A stretch of DNA of 64,000 bases from Umbelopsis isabellina (GCA_016758905.1 JAEPQZ010000006.1:310001-374000); one strand, 5' to 3'. Numbered from the stretch's first letter, positions 1 through 12,169 are shown. Notes: a model not told the origin generated them from the letters alone. Numbers and translations: made by a program.

Positions 1-42
1 TCGGTTAGACTTCTTGAGTTCAACACTCACGCAATTGGATAG

Positions 43-1388
43 ATGCTTGCAATGAAAAATCAAACCAGAAAAACCTTGGTACCATCTCGAGCTCAAACTT
101 GTGTACTGAAATCATTGAATATACCGCCCCCGATGAAGTCGCTGTATGCAACTTGGCATCACTCGCTTTGCCAAAGTTCGTGGACTTTGAAAAGCAAGAG
201 TTTGACTTTCAATCTTTGCACGACATTGCCAAGGTCGTCACCAAAAACCTGAACAAGGTTATTGACGCCAACTACTATCCAGTGCCTGAAGCCAAGAAGA
301 GCAACTTCCGTCACAGACCGTAAGTTTCTGAAAAGACAGATGGACTATTATATATGCAACAATTAGACTGACTTTATTGCTAGTGTCGGTCTTGGTGTTC
401 AAGGACTGGCTGATGCATTCTTATTGCTTCGCTACCCGTTCGATTCCCCTGAAGCCAAGCAGCTCAATACGGACATTTTTGAAACTATTTATCACGCAGC
501 TCTGGAAGCATCTTGTGAGATGGCAGCTAAAGATGGTCCATATGAGACTTACGAGGGCTCTCCTGTCAGTCAGGGAATACTTCAACCAGATATGTGGGGA
601 GTCAAGCCCTCAGATCGATGGGATTGGGATACTTTGAGACAAAACATTGCCAAGCACGGCGTGCGTAACTCTCTTCTCGTAGCACCTATGCCCACTGCTA
701 GTACCAGTCAAATTCTTGGAAACAATGAGTGCTTTGAGCCTTATACCAGCAATATTTATACTCGTCGAGTTATGAGTGGCGAATTCCAAGTTGTTGTAAG
801 TAATGTCAGCTTGGTAAATCTACAATGAAACTTTTTATTTAACTTGAGTATGTACAGAACCAACATTTGCTTAAGGACTTGATTGAGAGAGGTCTGTGGA
901 ATGACAGAATCAAGAACATGATTATTGCTCATAACGGCAGTGTTCAACAAGTACCAGAGATTCCTGATGACCTCAAGAAGTTGTACAAGACCGTTTGGGA
1001 GTTATCACAAAGGGTGATCATTGACATGGCTGCTGACCGCGGTGCCTTTGTCGATCAATCACAATCTCTCAACCTCTTTATGGCCGAACCCACTAGCGGC
1101 AAACTTACATCCATGCATTTCTATTCTTGGCAGAAGGGCCTCAAGACAGGCATGTACTACCTTCGATCTCGACCTGCTGTGGATGCCATCAAGGTAATTT
1201 TCGTGATTTTGATTGATGTCCTTGTGAAAAGGTGACGAGAATTAATTGGTTTCAATATGTAGTTCACTGTCGATCAAAATGCGCTCAAAAACCTTAGCGT
1301 AGCCGAACAAAACTCTAACGAGGAAAATCTTGCTGCCATGCAATGCTCTCTCGACAACCGAGACGCTTGCATGAGTTGCAGTGGTTAA
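43..1388 (+). CDS. RNR1: Ribonucleotide reductase large subunit, 3' part
   Basis: This is the C-terminal part of the class Ia ribonucleoside-diphosphate reductase large chain, which makes dNDPs from NDPs in the cytosol. Visible exons are 43-319, 384-795, 858-1193 and 1263-1388, all joining in phase. Family landmarks are NLCTEI, the active-site region with [11 protein letters not shown], and QSLNLF. The end is CMSCSG, whose CxxC pair is the usual C-terminal redox shuttle. An in-frame stop at 6-8 and an AG at 41-42 show that bases 1-42 are the end of an intron, so the 5' exons lie outside the window. Identification is very secure. An AATAAA lies about 145 bp after the stop. Confidence 0.95.
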
Positions 1389-1900
1389 GAAACCAACTCT
1401 TTTCTATTTCAAAACGACAACATTAATTCCCATTGCCTCCCTCTTCTTCATCATTCTTATCCACTTCCCTTTTCTAAAACTAGCACTGCCTCTTATTTGT
1501 GAAATACAATCATCTTAAATACTCTCAATGAATAAATTATTCCTCAAATGTAATATGTATGAAGATTGTGCGAATTTGGTATTTTCGATGTGGTCAAGGC
1601 GTCATGTTCCATTGCTCACGGGTGCAAGTGTTTGGCTTAGCCAGTTTTCACTAAACGGTACCTTTCTCATTGTCCTTCCAATTCAAAACCACAAAGGGTT
1701 TGCTCGTATCAATTAACCACAGAGGAACTTTCATTTGCTTGCATTCTGAATTTAGAAAGGAGTTTATTCCGCAACTGAGTTTCGTGTTCATTGCATAGGA
1801 GCTGCCTTCCTATCCCAGCCGGTTGACGAGCATTACTACACTACCTAATAAACCAGTTCTCGAGGAGCAACAAAGCGGCTCATAAACCAAATACTTTCTC
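1389..1900. other. RNR1 3' flank and ATG16 promoter region
   Basis: No coding sequence is supported here. An AATAAA at 1531-1536 is a plausible polyadenylation signal for RNR1. The remainder would hold the ATG16 promoter, and I recognise no specific operator in it. Confidence 0.5.
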
Positions 1901-4470
1901 ATGACTACGGCTGCTCCTTCATATGAGCAAGAGCTTCTCAAAAATCTGAACGAACGGGATGCTCGAGAGCATGCGCTCAGTGCATTTGTTCAAAGCAGTA
2001 AGTTCCTCCACTACACCATTCAACGCAAGCAGGAGAGCTTTCCTCTCCGAAATTGCTCAAACTGCAACAGTAGCTATCTTTGGCTTGCAGTTTGGGCAAC
2101 ATAGGAGGAGATAAGCAGCAGTGTGCATGTGCCTTACGTTGATACCGCGACTCACTCCGCTTTGATCTCTCTTAGACGCTCGGATCCTTGCGGGCATCAA
2201 GACTCTGAAGAAGCAGGTGACGGAGCTACAAGCTTCCAATGATCAATTTAGATCTAGAAATGCCGTGCTGGAGGATGAGCGCAAAGAAATGGCTGTTCAT
2301 GGGCAAGTATTCTTTTGAACCTCTTTTCTTTTTAAAAATCCTGTTTCCAATTCATGCGTATTGTTAGATCCCCGAACATGCAACAAGAGACCCTGCGGCT
2401 GAAGGAGGAGATACAGAGACTGAAGAATGAGCAAACGGAAATGTACAAAACTCAGGGTCAAAATGCACAGCGTTTAGTAGACATGAATGACAAATTACGG
2501 GCACATGAAGCAGCTGAAAAGGAGGCAAATCAAAAGTGAGTGTCGGCGAACCCTCCGAGTATACGGTCTTACACTTATCGAAAATGTCTGTCTACAGAAT
2601 AGAAAGCGTTTCTGAAGAGTTGAAACTGACAACTGCAAAAGTAGAACAGCAGGCTCATCTACTGAAGCAGAAAGATGTCGCTATTCAGGTTAGCATCCTT
2701 GTGATGCAAGATATGCAATTGTCATAATTTAATAATGCGTTTTATAGGTGTTGCAGGATGAATTGTCGACCTTGCAATTAGAGTTCTCTACTACAGAAGA
2801 AAAGAACAAACAACTTTTCAAAGAAAATAGCGAACTTGTGCAAAGGTGGCTTAAGAAGATGAATGAAGAAGCAGAAAAAATGAACGAAGCAACCATGTTC
2901 TATGAAAGGTACGAAACGCCTAATAAGTGGTCTTTAAGATTGGTTTTCGATTATGCTAATTGGACATATTGTTGTAGCTTGGCTGAGCAGGCAAAGAATT
3001 CAGATAGCAGTAAAGCTTCCAATAGATGGATGTTCCGCTCAAAATCGTCCGAGAACGACAATGAAAAGTAAGATTGCCCTTGTAAAACTTGTTATAAGTC
3101 TCTTAATAACTCTTCTATTTCAGGATGAAACGAATTCAAGATATACCATTGCGAATATCCATGGTGACATTGCCAAAGCAACCAGCACAAGTACAGGTAA
3201 GAGTGAGTGATGGAGTGATGAAGCAACCATAGGATTAGGGCTAAATGCAAGAATTTAGAATATACCTGATGGAGAAATCCATTGTATTAAATCCTCACCC
3301 ACGGGAAACTCATTCGCAGTCGGCGGCAGCGATAGAAAAGTTAGGATATACAGTGTTCGGCAAGGTATATTGTTGCGGATTAATTGAAAAAAAAAACTGC
3401 TATAACTTTGTTGTTTTCGGCTAACAGTCTTCTCTTGTAGGAGGCACCTTGACGCAAACGCTATCAGGATCACTGCAAACTTTAACTTCTGTTCGTTTTA
3501 ACGAAGGGGAAGATTTGTTGCTTGGATCGAGCATGGATAATTCTACCAGAATATGGGACTTGACAACTGGACGAATAAGGGTAGGAATAATACTGGACAA
3601 TCATCGTGGTAGTAGTTTTCCTAATGCAAGCGTCCATATAGCATACCTTAACAGGACACATTGGAAAGGTCTGCTCTGCCGAATTCACATCGGACTCCAA
3701 CAGAGTGGTTAGTGAGACTGAATTTATCAGAATAGTGATATGTTGTGGATACTAACTCCAATGCAGGTCTCAGGTAGTCAAGATAGGACACTGAAACTCT
3801 GGGATCTTCACAAAGGCTATTGTACGAACTCATTTAATGATTTATCACTGATTGGCTGATCGTCTAATGCAAGCTTTAATTACAGGCACTCGTACCATAT
3901 TCACATTTTCTAGCTGCAATGATGTTTGCTTGATCGATCATGAAGGGTAAGTTTGATATCTCACCCTGGTCTTCGATGTAGAATCGTGCAATTGACATGC
4001 CTACACGCAGATCATCAATTGCAAGTGGTCACCTTGATAATAACGTAAGGCTATGGGATACACGAACCGGAAACGGAATTAAGGAACTCACAGGACTACA
4101 TAGCGGACAAGTCACGTCAATATCAGTCTCGCCGGACGGCTCTAAGTTGTTGACCAACTCGCGAGATAATACACTTCACATTGTAGATCTTAGGATGTAC
4201 AAAGTGATCAGAACTTTCAAAGACGACTCATATCGCAATGGCCTCAATTGGTCCAGGGCTTGCTTCAGTCCCGATGGCCATTACGCAGCTGCAGGTTCTG
4301 CGACCGGCACAATACATTTTTGGAATACTATGACTGGTAAACATGAATCTGCTGTACAAGGTCACAAACAAGCCATATGTGCAGTGGACTGGAGTCCAAT
4401 TGGGGCACATCTATTCAGCGCTGATCGGAGCAAATCAATATGTATCTGGGACACATCCACCCAGCTCTAA
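1901..4470 (+). CDS. ATG16: Autophagy protein ATG16 with WD40 propeller
   Basis: Atg16 binds Atg5-Atg12 and directs Atg8 lipidation to the phagophore. I resolve 13 exons: 1901-1997, 2176-2302, 2368-2535, 2598-2688, 2748-2908, 2978-3067, 3124-3196, 3259-3364, 3441-3608, 3655-3707, 3767-3821, 3886-3946 and 4011-4470. They give 569 aa. Residues 5-35 (YEQELLKNLNERDAREHAL) resemble the Atg5-binding helix. A long coiled coil follows and ends with the family motif ELVQRWLKKMNEEAEKMNE. The C-terminal half has seven WD-like blades (SDRKVRIYS, MDNSTRIWD, QDRTLKLWD, LDNNVRLWD, RDNTLHIVD, ATGTIHFWN, DRSKSICIWD). Intron 2 has a GC donor (GCAAGT at 2303). The donor of exon 9 is the least certain; 3608 keeps the frame. 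Yeast Atg16 lacks the propeller. Confidence 0.9.
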
Positions 4471-4949
4471 CGAAACTGTTACATAAGACACGGAATGGCA
4501 TTTGTAAACAGCTACTAGTAATAATTAACTTGTTGAAAAGACGTGAAGGAACTTTTCACGCAATTATATCATATTCATGTTTGATATATACATATGTAAA
4601 ATATGACATTCATCTTGCAAGCTTCGAGTTCGTGTCCTCAAACGGCTCAAACTTTTCGTACATGTAAGGCCTGCTGTTGAAGTGTACCTGAATCGAAATA
4701 TATCGTGTTCCAGTATTTTATTTCAATATGGAACTAGTTACCCCTAGCATATAGATCGTGATAATTTCTGCACTGCCTTATTTACCAGAGCGATATACTC
4801 AGAATCAGGTAGAATGGGAAGCAAAAAAAAAAAAGCAATCGTCTGTCGAAAGCTAATGGAGTGCGACACACTTTGTCTATAACAGGAAAGTACGCAGCAA
4901 CCGCATTAAGAAAATCTGCCCTGGCCACTTTGAACCTCTAAATTGTGCC
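4471..4949. other. Intergenic, ATG16 3' flank and promoter of the next gene
   Basis: This stretch is AT-rich and holds a short A-run near 4826-4837. No gene or RNA is recognised in it. Confidence 0.4.
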
Positions 4950-6273
4950 ATGCAGTTTGGAGAAGTCGATCCAGCTGCCCTCATACTCGCTACTGTGGCT
5001 GTTATCATAGCCTTGGAGACAATACTCAGACCGCTTTGCAAGCATGTCAGAAAGCCTAGAAAAGCCTACACCCAGTTTTACCGACGGGCCATGATTATGG
5101 CTGATACTATGGCTGCAGAAGAGCTTGAAAGTGACTGGGTCTTATCATTGGCCATATCCAAAACTGCATTCATGGGACTCTGGTCATGGAATAATACCTT
5201 TGCTGAGACTTTACTTGATACGCCAATTGGGCTTGGACAGTGGATGCTATACCCGGCATCATTATCGGGATCAGGCATTTTTACAGCTTGGGCACTGCTT
5301 TTGATCTGTCCAATCTGGCTATTGAAAGCTATTTACATCAAGTTCATTTGCGTATCATTGAAAGGAATTGTCGAGAGAACGCAGAAATTCAGCATTGCCG
5401 CTTGGCTCGGTGTAACGGTGGATGTACCTGTAGGTTTTCATATACAAGTACTCGAAAACCTGATACAAACACTTTCTCAATACGACGATTCATTGTACGG
5501 CCAAAGAGCGCAGAGTGTCTTGTCAAGCCTAGCTCGATCTGTTTCTTCTCCATTGGGAGCAGGTACGCTTGCCTTCTCCAAAGTCGGAGATGCTGGAGTA
5601 TGGACCGGTGTATTCTACGATTTGGCAAAGTGCCTGCCAGTTGAGACCCCATGATTACCAGCATGTGAAAGTTGGACAATACCGTTTGTCTCTCAGAAAC
5701 AACAGTTTTCTTATAGAAGTATCAGATCTGCCAGGAGTACTCGGCTGTTCCAAAACTGACAGACCTCGTAATATCGCTAAAATGGTTCGAATATTGCTTT
5801 CTCATGACGTGGTGCAGCCCATTGATCTCATCATATCAACCTGGGGTCTTACACAAGAGCAGCTGTATCAAATACAATTTTCTTGTATGATCTTGCAACA
5901 AGATCCGATTGAAAGGCGAATTGTGGAATGTAAACACTGGGCAAAGCGAAATGTTAGACTGAACAGGAAGATGAAGCAGTTGGCTACCACGTCACCTTGG
6001 TGTGATTGTTCAAATTTCTGCTTCTGTTCCCTACGAGGTATCATGTTTGCTCCTCCGTCCAAAAGCTACAACAATATGACTGGAGTTATCATTTCAAACA
6101 ATGTCGCCAGAGTAGCCAAGAATCTTTCATTGCGGAAAGCAGGTGCCATAGCACTCGCTGGCCGGCCAATATTTGAGGTTCTTAAGGAAAATCCGCTAGT
6201 TATTGTTGGAGAAGGTTCAGTAGATAAACGGCGGGCCGTTGTTCTACAGATGCACGATATCCGAGACAATTAG
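4950..6273 (+). CDS. Unrecognised membrane protein, intron or frame break near 5600
   Basis: I do not recognise the family. The first ORF (4950 onward) opens with a hydrophobic stretch at about residues 10-27 and has another at about 95-130 (ALLLICPIWLLKAIYIKF), which suggests an integral membrane protein. A second ORF in a different frame continues to the stop at 6273, with well-formed alternating sequence such as VGQYRLSLRNNSFLIEVSDL. The frames can be joined by a 109-nt intron from 5563 (GTACGC) to 5671 (AAAG), giving about 404 aa. Alternatively, both frames are open up to a CCCC run near 5647-5650, so a one-base indel (sequencing error or mutation) would also explain it. No soluble catalytic motif is visible. 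Confidence 0.55.
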
Positions 6274-6677
6274 ATTTCTACTCGGCTAGTGATATGTTTA
6301 AACATGCTACTATAATGCATTAGCAGTAAATTTAATTTCGTATAATACATACCTATAGTACCAGCACTACATTACTATTTCTCCGTGTTCAACACAGTGC
6401 TCAGATGTATTCAGCTTTTGGCATATAGGAGGTCTACACGCTTTCATAGATTTAATAAAATAGAACAGTCAATTTGAGCTCTTATTAGCAACAGTAACGC
6501 TGTTGATCTTTTTGTGTTATATGCTCAAAGACACCTTCCTTCAAGATACAAAGTATTCGATTCTTGCGGTGAAATTTTATTGGCTAAAACGCACGCTTCA
6601 ATTTGGCCAAAGTGACGGGCTTTCGTTTGTACCCTAGGATCTTGGTCTGTCCCGTAATTCCGAGTAGCACTACTAGC
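6274..6677. other. Intergenic, promoter region of VMA16
   Basis: The region is AT-rich. In-frame sense codons precede the VMA16 ATG back to about 6603, but no upstream ATG is in frame. No RNA or operator is recognised. Confidence 0.4.
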
Positions 6678-7567
6678 ATGGGCTACCTAACATATTATGC
6701 TGGATTATCTTCCAGTCTTCTTCTCGTTGTGGGCTTATATATACTGCTAACTGGATCAGGCGAAGCTTTCAATGTTGGTCATCTGCTCTCAACGGTCTCA
6801 CCATACTCATGGGCACTTGTGGGCATTGGACTATGCATTGGCCTCTCAGTTCTTGGAGCTGCCTGGTAAGAGCGACTTCCACGTCATAATCAGAGCAAGA
6901 GATAGTCGCGACGCAAGTGCAGAAGACTATTTTGCGACCTTCGTTCGCACGACATCACCATTCGCTCTGGCACAATTGTTCACATTTACAATGTTTGTTC
7001 TGATCATTTTTGCACTCTTGTAGGGGAATCTTCATCACTGGATCATCTATTCTTGGTGGTGCAGTCAAGACGCCAAGAATTCAGTCAAGAAATCTCATTT
7101 CCATTATTTTTTGTGAAGTTGTAGCTATCTACGGTGTCATCATGGCCATCGTTTACTCGTCTAAGCTTAACGATGTGAGCCCGGATCTGTTATTCACTGC
7201 ATCAAACATGTTTACAGGTAAGCAAATAACAGATGAGTTACATGTTCCAGGAGCAATTCGTTTAATTTGTCTTGATTGATTGAATAGGACATGCATTGTT
7301 TTGGGGAGGTTTGACCGTTGGCTTCTGCAATCTGTTCTGCGGCGTCTGTGTCGGCATTACTGGATCAAGTGCAGCTCTTGCTGATGCACAGGACAGCCAA
7401 CTGTTCGTCAAGGTTCTCGTGGTAGAGATTTTCGGCTCTGTTTTGGGTCTGTTTGGTCTCATCGTTGGTCTCTTGGCTGTAAGTGTCTATTTACGATTAA
7501 ATGATTACAAAAAGATAAAATGTTGACACATCTTATGTAGACTGGTAAAGCATTGGATTTCCAATAA
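6678..7567 (+). CDS. VMA16: V-type H+-ATPase proteolipid subunit c''
   Basis: This is the c'' subunit of the V0 rotor, which carries protons into vacuole and endosome lumens. Exons are 6678-6865, 7024-7217, 7288-7478 and 7541-7567 (199 aa, close to yeast Vma16). There are five hydrophobic segments. Family sequences include [30 protein letters not shown], which holds the essential buried glutamate of the third helix, and [20 protein letters not shown]. The first intron (158 nt) is longer than most in this window. The start at 6678 is the first ATG in frame and gives a normal short N-terminus (MGYLTYY). The gene converges on RRF1 with 273 bp between stops. Confidence 0.93.
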
Positions 7568-7840
7568 GGAATCAAAAGTGGACGGTGCAAAATCATTCCA
7601 TTAGAGAGAGAAATAAGCTGAATACATCCAACAACAAACATTGTTCAAGCTATATATCTTTTTTTTATTTCTGCTCCATGTTGCGGACAATTAGTCGGGA
7701 ATCCGCGCATTTCTCATACACTCCCCGCACTACATTAGTGATCCTCTGTCAAAACGAAGAACATAAATATTCTAAAGAATGCTGTGGTCCAAATCTATAT
7801 AAAAGTGATTGTGATAGGTTTCAAATGTGGTTGCAGTTGT

Positions 7841-8857
7841 CTATGCGGAGGTAATCTCTTTAGTTTTACTCTTCAAGATGTCATCAATCTCCTTGACATG
7901 ACTGTCTGTATTGTTTTGGACCTATTGGCGAAAAGAGCGTTAATAAGTACATGATGAGATTGTGAATCTTTATTTTCAGAGTACTCACTGATTTCTCTAG
8001 CTTCTTAATCTCGTCGGAAGAGACGCCAACCTTCAGATCTTTCTTCAAATCCTTCATACCGTCGTGCCTAACCGAGCGAATGCGAACCTTAGCCTGTTCT
8101 GCCGCTTTATTTGCGATTTTAACCATGTTGTCTCGATGCTCTTTGGTAGGTTTGGGAATAGGAACCTTGAGATTTTTGCCATCCGAAATGGGGTTCAAGT
8201 TCAGGCCAGCTTCTCGAATAGCTTTTTCGACCGGTTGCAGGTACTGAGAGCAATTATTAGTAGCCATAGAGTGTGCTTTGACAATGCTCATATTAAACAT
8301 ACTTCTTGTTCATGTAGAATAACAAGCAGGGTCTGAGGGTCTTTGATTGTAATTTGTGCAATATGGTGAAGAGGTGCATGTGAACTTTCAATATTGACGT
8401 TGACGCCTTCCAAAAGTGCTGTTAATGGATCAAATTAGTTCAATATGACATGGATTTGCTAATGAGTCAACGATCGCTGACCTGGATTGGCACGGCCTAT
8501 ACGAATGTTGGCCAGATCTTTCTTCAACCAATCGGTGACCTGGTTCATTTTCTTTACAAGTTGGTCTACATCGAATTTGAGTTCGACATCGGCATCCTTG
8601 TCGTCGCGATCGCTCTCGACGGCTTCTTTGGCTGCCTTCTTTGGTGATACTTTGCCTCCCTTTGCCTTTTTAGACGCATAGCTTCGAACAGACTGCTGAT
8701 TCAAAGACCCGCACATGCTCAAGCTGGGCACGCATACCGTGGGAATGGCGATAGCTGGGCGGATCAGCCGAGTGGCTGCTACTGTCTGAACCTTGGGTCG
8801 AAGTGCTGCTCGAGCCACTCGCCATGAACTTGCGGTGAGGGTGGATTGTATAGACAT
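7841..8857 (-). CDS. RRF1: Mitochondrial ribosome recycling factor
   Basis: RRF splits post-termination ribosomes; this copy is predicted to act in mitochondria. Exons on the minus strand are 8857-8482, 8418-8303, 8243-7989 and 7921-7841 (275 aa), all in phase. The first 60 residues are rich in Arg, Ser and Ala with almost no acids (SSWRVARAALRP), a typical transit peptide. The mature part carries RRF family blocks: LANIRIGRANP, ISDGKNLKVPIPKPTKEHRDN, KVRIRSVRHDG. An in-frame ATG at 8914 could add 19 residues. I prefer 8857 because the shorter form already has a good presequence. Confidence 0.93.
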
Positions 8858-9161
8858 AGTGACAGAAAACAAAAAGACTTTTTTAGCACAGAATGAAATT
8901 TTCTGAAGAGCCATATTTTCTGGGTTATATTACCGAATGAACTTGCGTGAAAAAATAGATAAATGAAAGGCAGGATGTGGAAGGAGTACTATACAGCGAT
9001 GCGACGGTAAAAGGTATGAAATAAACATGAAGCAATGTGAATTTACACAACTCACTATGGCAGGTATGAGTACACATAATGATAGGTATTAATACAAAGA
9101 GAAAGGAGTTGGGTTGTTTGAAGGATATCTGAGCAGCTGTTAGTCCCATCTGCTGCTGGTA
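8858..9161. other. Intergenic between RRF1 start and Nif1-like stop
   Basis: About 300 bp that must hold the RRF1 promoter and the 3' end of the neighbouring minus-strand gene. I see no distinct element in it. Confidence 0.35.
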
Positions 9162-10492
9162 TTAGCCATGCTTAGCCAGTGGTTCATGTTTCCCTGAAGC
9201 AATGGATTTGACAGCAGCCATGGTGTTCGATGGTGATTGTGATTTGTCCCAATTGGGCTCATCAACTATGTCATATTTTGGTTTCCATATCCAAGAGTTA
9301 CCGACAATACCGTTGCCTTGTCGGTCTGCCATGCGATAATACTTGGCAGCCTTGAAATTGTCCTTTTTTACACCTTGACCATGTGCATAACAGAAACCAA
9401 GATCATTTTGCGCATCTGGATCTCCTAAGTTACCGGCGATTTCAAAATAATACGCTGCTGTGGCAATGTTTTTGGGAACCTGATGTGGTCGTATGGCCAG
9501 GTTAGAAAAATAAAGCCCAAATATCAAAATATATACACAACCAAAATAAGATGTTGAAAATAAAACTTACACCCCACCCATGGCGAAAGCAAATGCCAAG
9601 CTCATAGATGGCCAATACTAGTTCTTGCTTGGCCACCAACGAGGATTGAGCTATGCCTGTTTGCAGGTCGTACACAGCACATTCAGCAGCTCTTTGCAGG
9701 TAACGAACTGCCATAGCTGGATTTGGTTTACAACCCTTCAAAGTTATTGAGATACGTGTTAGTTGCTTTCATTTTCACAATCATGGAATTTTTGAGGCAA
9801 CTTACCCAGCCATGTCGAAGAGCTATGCCATAGAAAAACAGACCAAGAGGATGATCCATATCGGCGGCCATTCTCCAATAATTGGTTGCTTTCTCTAATT
9901 TACCACTTTCATGAAATTGAACACCAAGCTGTAAATATTCATCGGCTTGTGGAGTACTTGAGCCATCATCAGCTTGAGGGGCTGGTGGTCGAGGGGGCTC
10001 CGACGGATCTGATTCTTCCATTATAGTGGAAACCCCTTTTTCATTTCCCGATGATAGCGAAGTTGAAACACGAGTACTCTTGCGTCGAGGGGGTACTATT
10101 AATGATCTCCCACGCCTTAACGAACTTGACCTTTTGACATCTGAGGTGTCTGCAGCCATCACCGGAGAGATCAAAGTGGTTTTTGTTTCAGCAAGCAACG
10201 TCGCCGTTGCATGTTGTTGTATTGGTGAAATATCCTTGGCAGACTGAAACATAGAGTGTCTTTTCTGGGATTTCGCCGCCGTCGGCTCCATATTGGTACC
10301 TGACACCACAGCAGACCGAGGTTGCCCTGAATGTCGGTCTAATTCAGATGTTGATATAGTTAACGATGGGCTCTTAGATGCATTCGGGACAGAAAAACGT
10401 TTGTCGGAATTGTCTTTGTGAAATAGAGAGAAGCGCTTTTTAGACTTTTCTTGGTCTGATTTTGGACTAAATGCTTGTTTTAAACGATTCAT
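9162..10492 (-). CDS. Sel1-repeat protein, Nif1/DSF2-like
   Basis: This is a Sel1-repeat protein of the fungal Nif1/DSF2 type; in fission yeast Nif1 restrains the Nim1 kinase during mitotic entry. Exons are 10492-9806, 9735-9571 and 9479-9162 (389 aa). The first 180 residues are Ser/Arg-rich and probably disordered (KRSSSLRRGRSLIVPPRRK), as expected of a phospho-regulated tail. Sel1 units follow: ATNYWRMAADMDHPLGLFFYG, LAIYELGICFRHGWG, and DAQNDLGFCYAHGQGVKK. The last unit ends in VGNSWIWKPKYD, which matches the ending I recall for this family. The assignment to Nif1/DSF2 rather than another Sel1 protein rests on that ending and the layout. A cell-cycle role is inferred. Confidence 0.75.
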
Positions 10493-10590
10493 TGTGAATT
10501 ATAGAAAGTGAGGAAAAGGAGGAAAAGTATATGTTGGCAACATATGGGCTTGATCTTTTATTAAAGTTTTTATTGGAAAATGTCTTTTTT

Positions 10591-11911
10591 TCAGAAATCA
10601 CCAATTTGTACCTTGACTACACCTGCGCCACCTTTCATGACCTTGTCAAAAGCCTCCAGGGTATCTTCCAACTTGTACTGATGCGTCACTAGACCTCGAA
10701 GAGGAACTTTGCCTTGGCTAACCAATTCAATGGCTTCGGGGTATGCATGAGCGTATCTAAAGTTGCCTCGGACATCTACCTCTCGAACACTCATGACTTC
10801 AGTGGGGAGAAGAGCTCGTCCTTTGCCAAGGCCAATGAGCATGATCACGCCACCGCGACGAGCAGCAAACATGGCCATTTGTATACATGATTCTACACCA
10901 GTGCACTCAAAGCATACGTCGATATTTTCTCGGTCAATAACACCGCTGGTCACCAATTTCTCTATAGTTTGCTGCGACCATGCCAGTAAGTCCGGAGTAT
11001 CACTTTCCGGAAGAGGCAATTGTACTGTTTTGATCTTTGGGAGATATTCCGTAGCGAATTGCAGGCGATGCTCATTGATATCAAAAATTGTGACATGCTC
11101 TGCTCCCTTAGCATAGGCCGTGGCAGCGACCAGTAATCCAATTGGACCAGCTCCAAATACAAGTGCGTGTGATCCTTGCTTAATAGGAGTTTTGTTTACA
11201 GAATGAACTGCCACTGCAAGTGGCTCTATAAGTGCACCATCTTGATATGTCATAGTCTCAGGTATGCTACAAAATCACACAGATTAGACATAGCCAGGGC
11301 AAACTTACTACACCTTTGTAAACGAAAATGACATTTTACCTGTGACAAAGATGTTCTGGAAAGTTGGCATAACGACAAAGTGAGCCATGGTTGGGACCAT
11401 TCATCAAAGATCCAGAAAAATGCATTTCATAACATAGATTATAACGACCTTCAACGCAGCGGTCGCATTTTTTGCAATATGTTCCAGGCTCAATGGCCAC
11501 GCGGTCTCCAACCCTGAGGTTCTTCACGCCTTCACCAAGAGCAGAGACAATACCGGAAGACTCATGTCCAAGCACCATAGGGTTTTTGGGGTCCAAAACT
11601 CTGTTACCGATACGTCCCGCATGATAGTAGTGGATATCTGAACCACAGATACCTGTAGCTCTCACATTGATTTGAACCTCTGTGGCAAAACTGTCAGTGT
11701 CTCATACTATACAGTGCTTCATTACTCTATCCTATACATTACCTCCAGCCTTTGGAATCGCTATCTCACGATTTTCCTAAAAACGTTCATGAGAACAATG
11801 ACTCGTAAGTTTACCTTGTAGTTAGTCGTCCGTCAAACAAACTGTGATACTACATACCATTCTAAGGTCCTTTGGGCCATATATGACAGCAGAAAGATTA
11901 TCGTTGGCCAT
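10591..11911 (-). CDS. Zinc-dependent polyol dehydrogenase (sorbitol/xylitol type)
   Basis: Medium-chain NAD-dependent dehydrogenase that oxidises polyols such as xylitol or sorbitol to ketoses in the cytosol. Exons are 11911-11858, 11776-11743, 11679-11340 and 11266-10591 (367 aa). The catalytic-zinc region reads [16 protein letters not shown] with GHESSGIV downstream. The structural-zinc cluster is [15 protein letters not shown]. The Rossmann motif is [10 protein letters not shown]. Proline and glycine positions in [11 protein letters not shown] fit the sorbitol/xylitol branch. The sequence alone does not separate xylitol from sorbitol preference. It is divergent from an SDR gene 258 bp away, suggesting a shared promoter. 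Confidence 0.9.
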
Positions 11912-12169
11912 TTTCTTCTGGTTATAGCTTATTGCTTATGAGGTTGTTGAAGAGGAAGAGGGGAAGGTTTGCTAGTTTGTTTGAACTGGAAGTTGGAAGA
12001 ACTTAAAAGTGCGGAGGTGTAGAAACCCAGAAAGCGCCGTTTAAGGAAACTATCTTAAGTGACTGCTTCATTACCATATTGAGTTCAGTCCGAGCCCGAC
12101 AGCTATAAGTTTTAGCAGAAAATGGTACTATTTCCAAATCCATCCATCGCTCTTTCACTTACTTTTTTG
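11912..12169. promoter_or_regulatory. Shared divergent promoter of polyol dehydrogenase and SDR
   Basis: This 258-bp gap separates two oppositely transcribed oxidoreductase genes. It must hold both 5' UTRs and promoters. I cannot name a binding site in it. An in-frame ATG at 12122 could lengthen the SDR by 16 residues. Confidence 0.45.

Noticed and set aside
5240-5644. A 134-codon ORF inside the unrecognised membrane gene.
   Set aside because: Frame-shifted shadow of the 4950 ORF with no coherent hydrophobic pattern.
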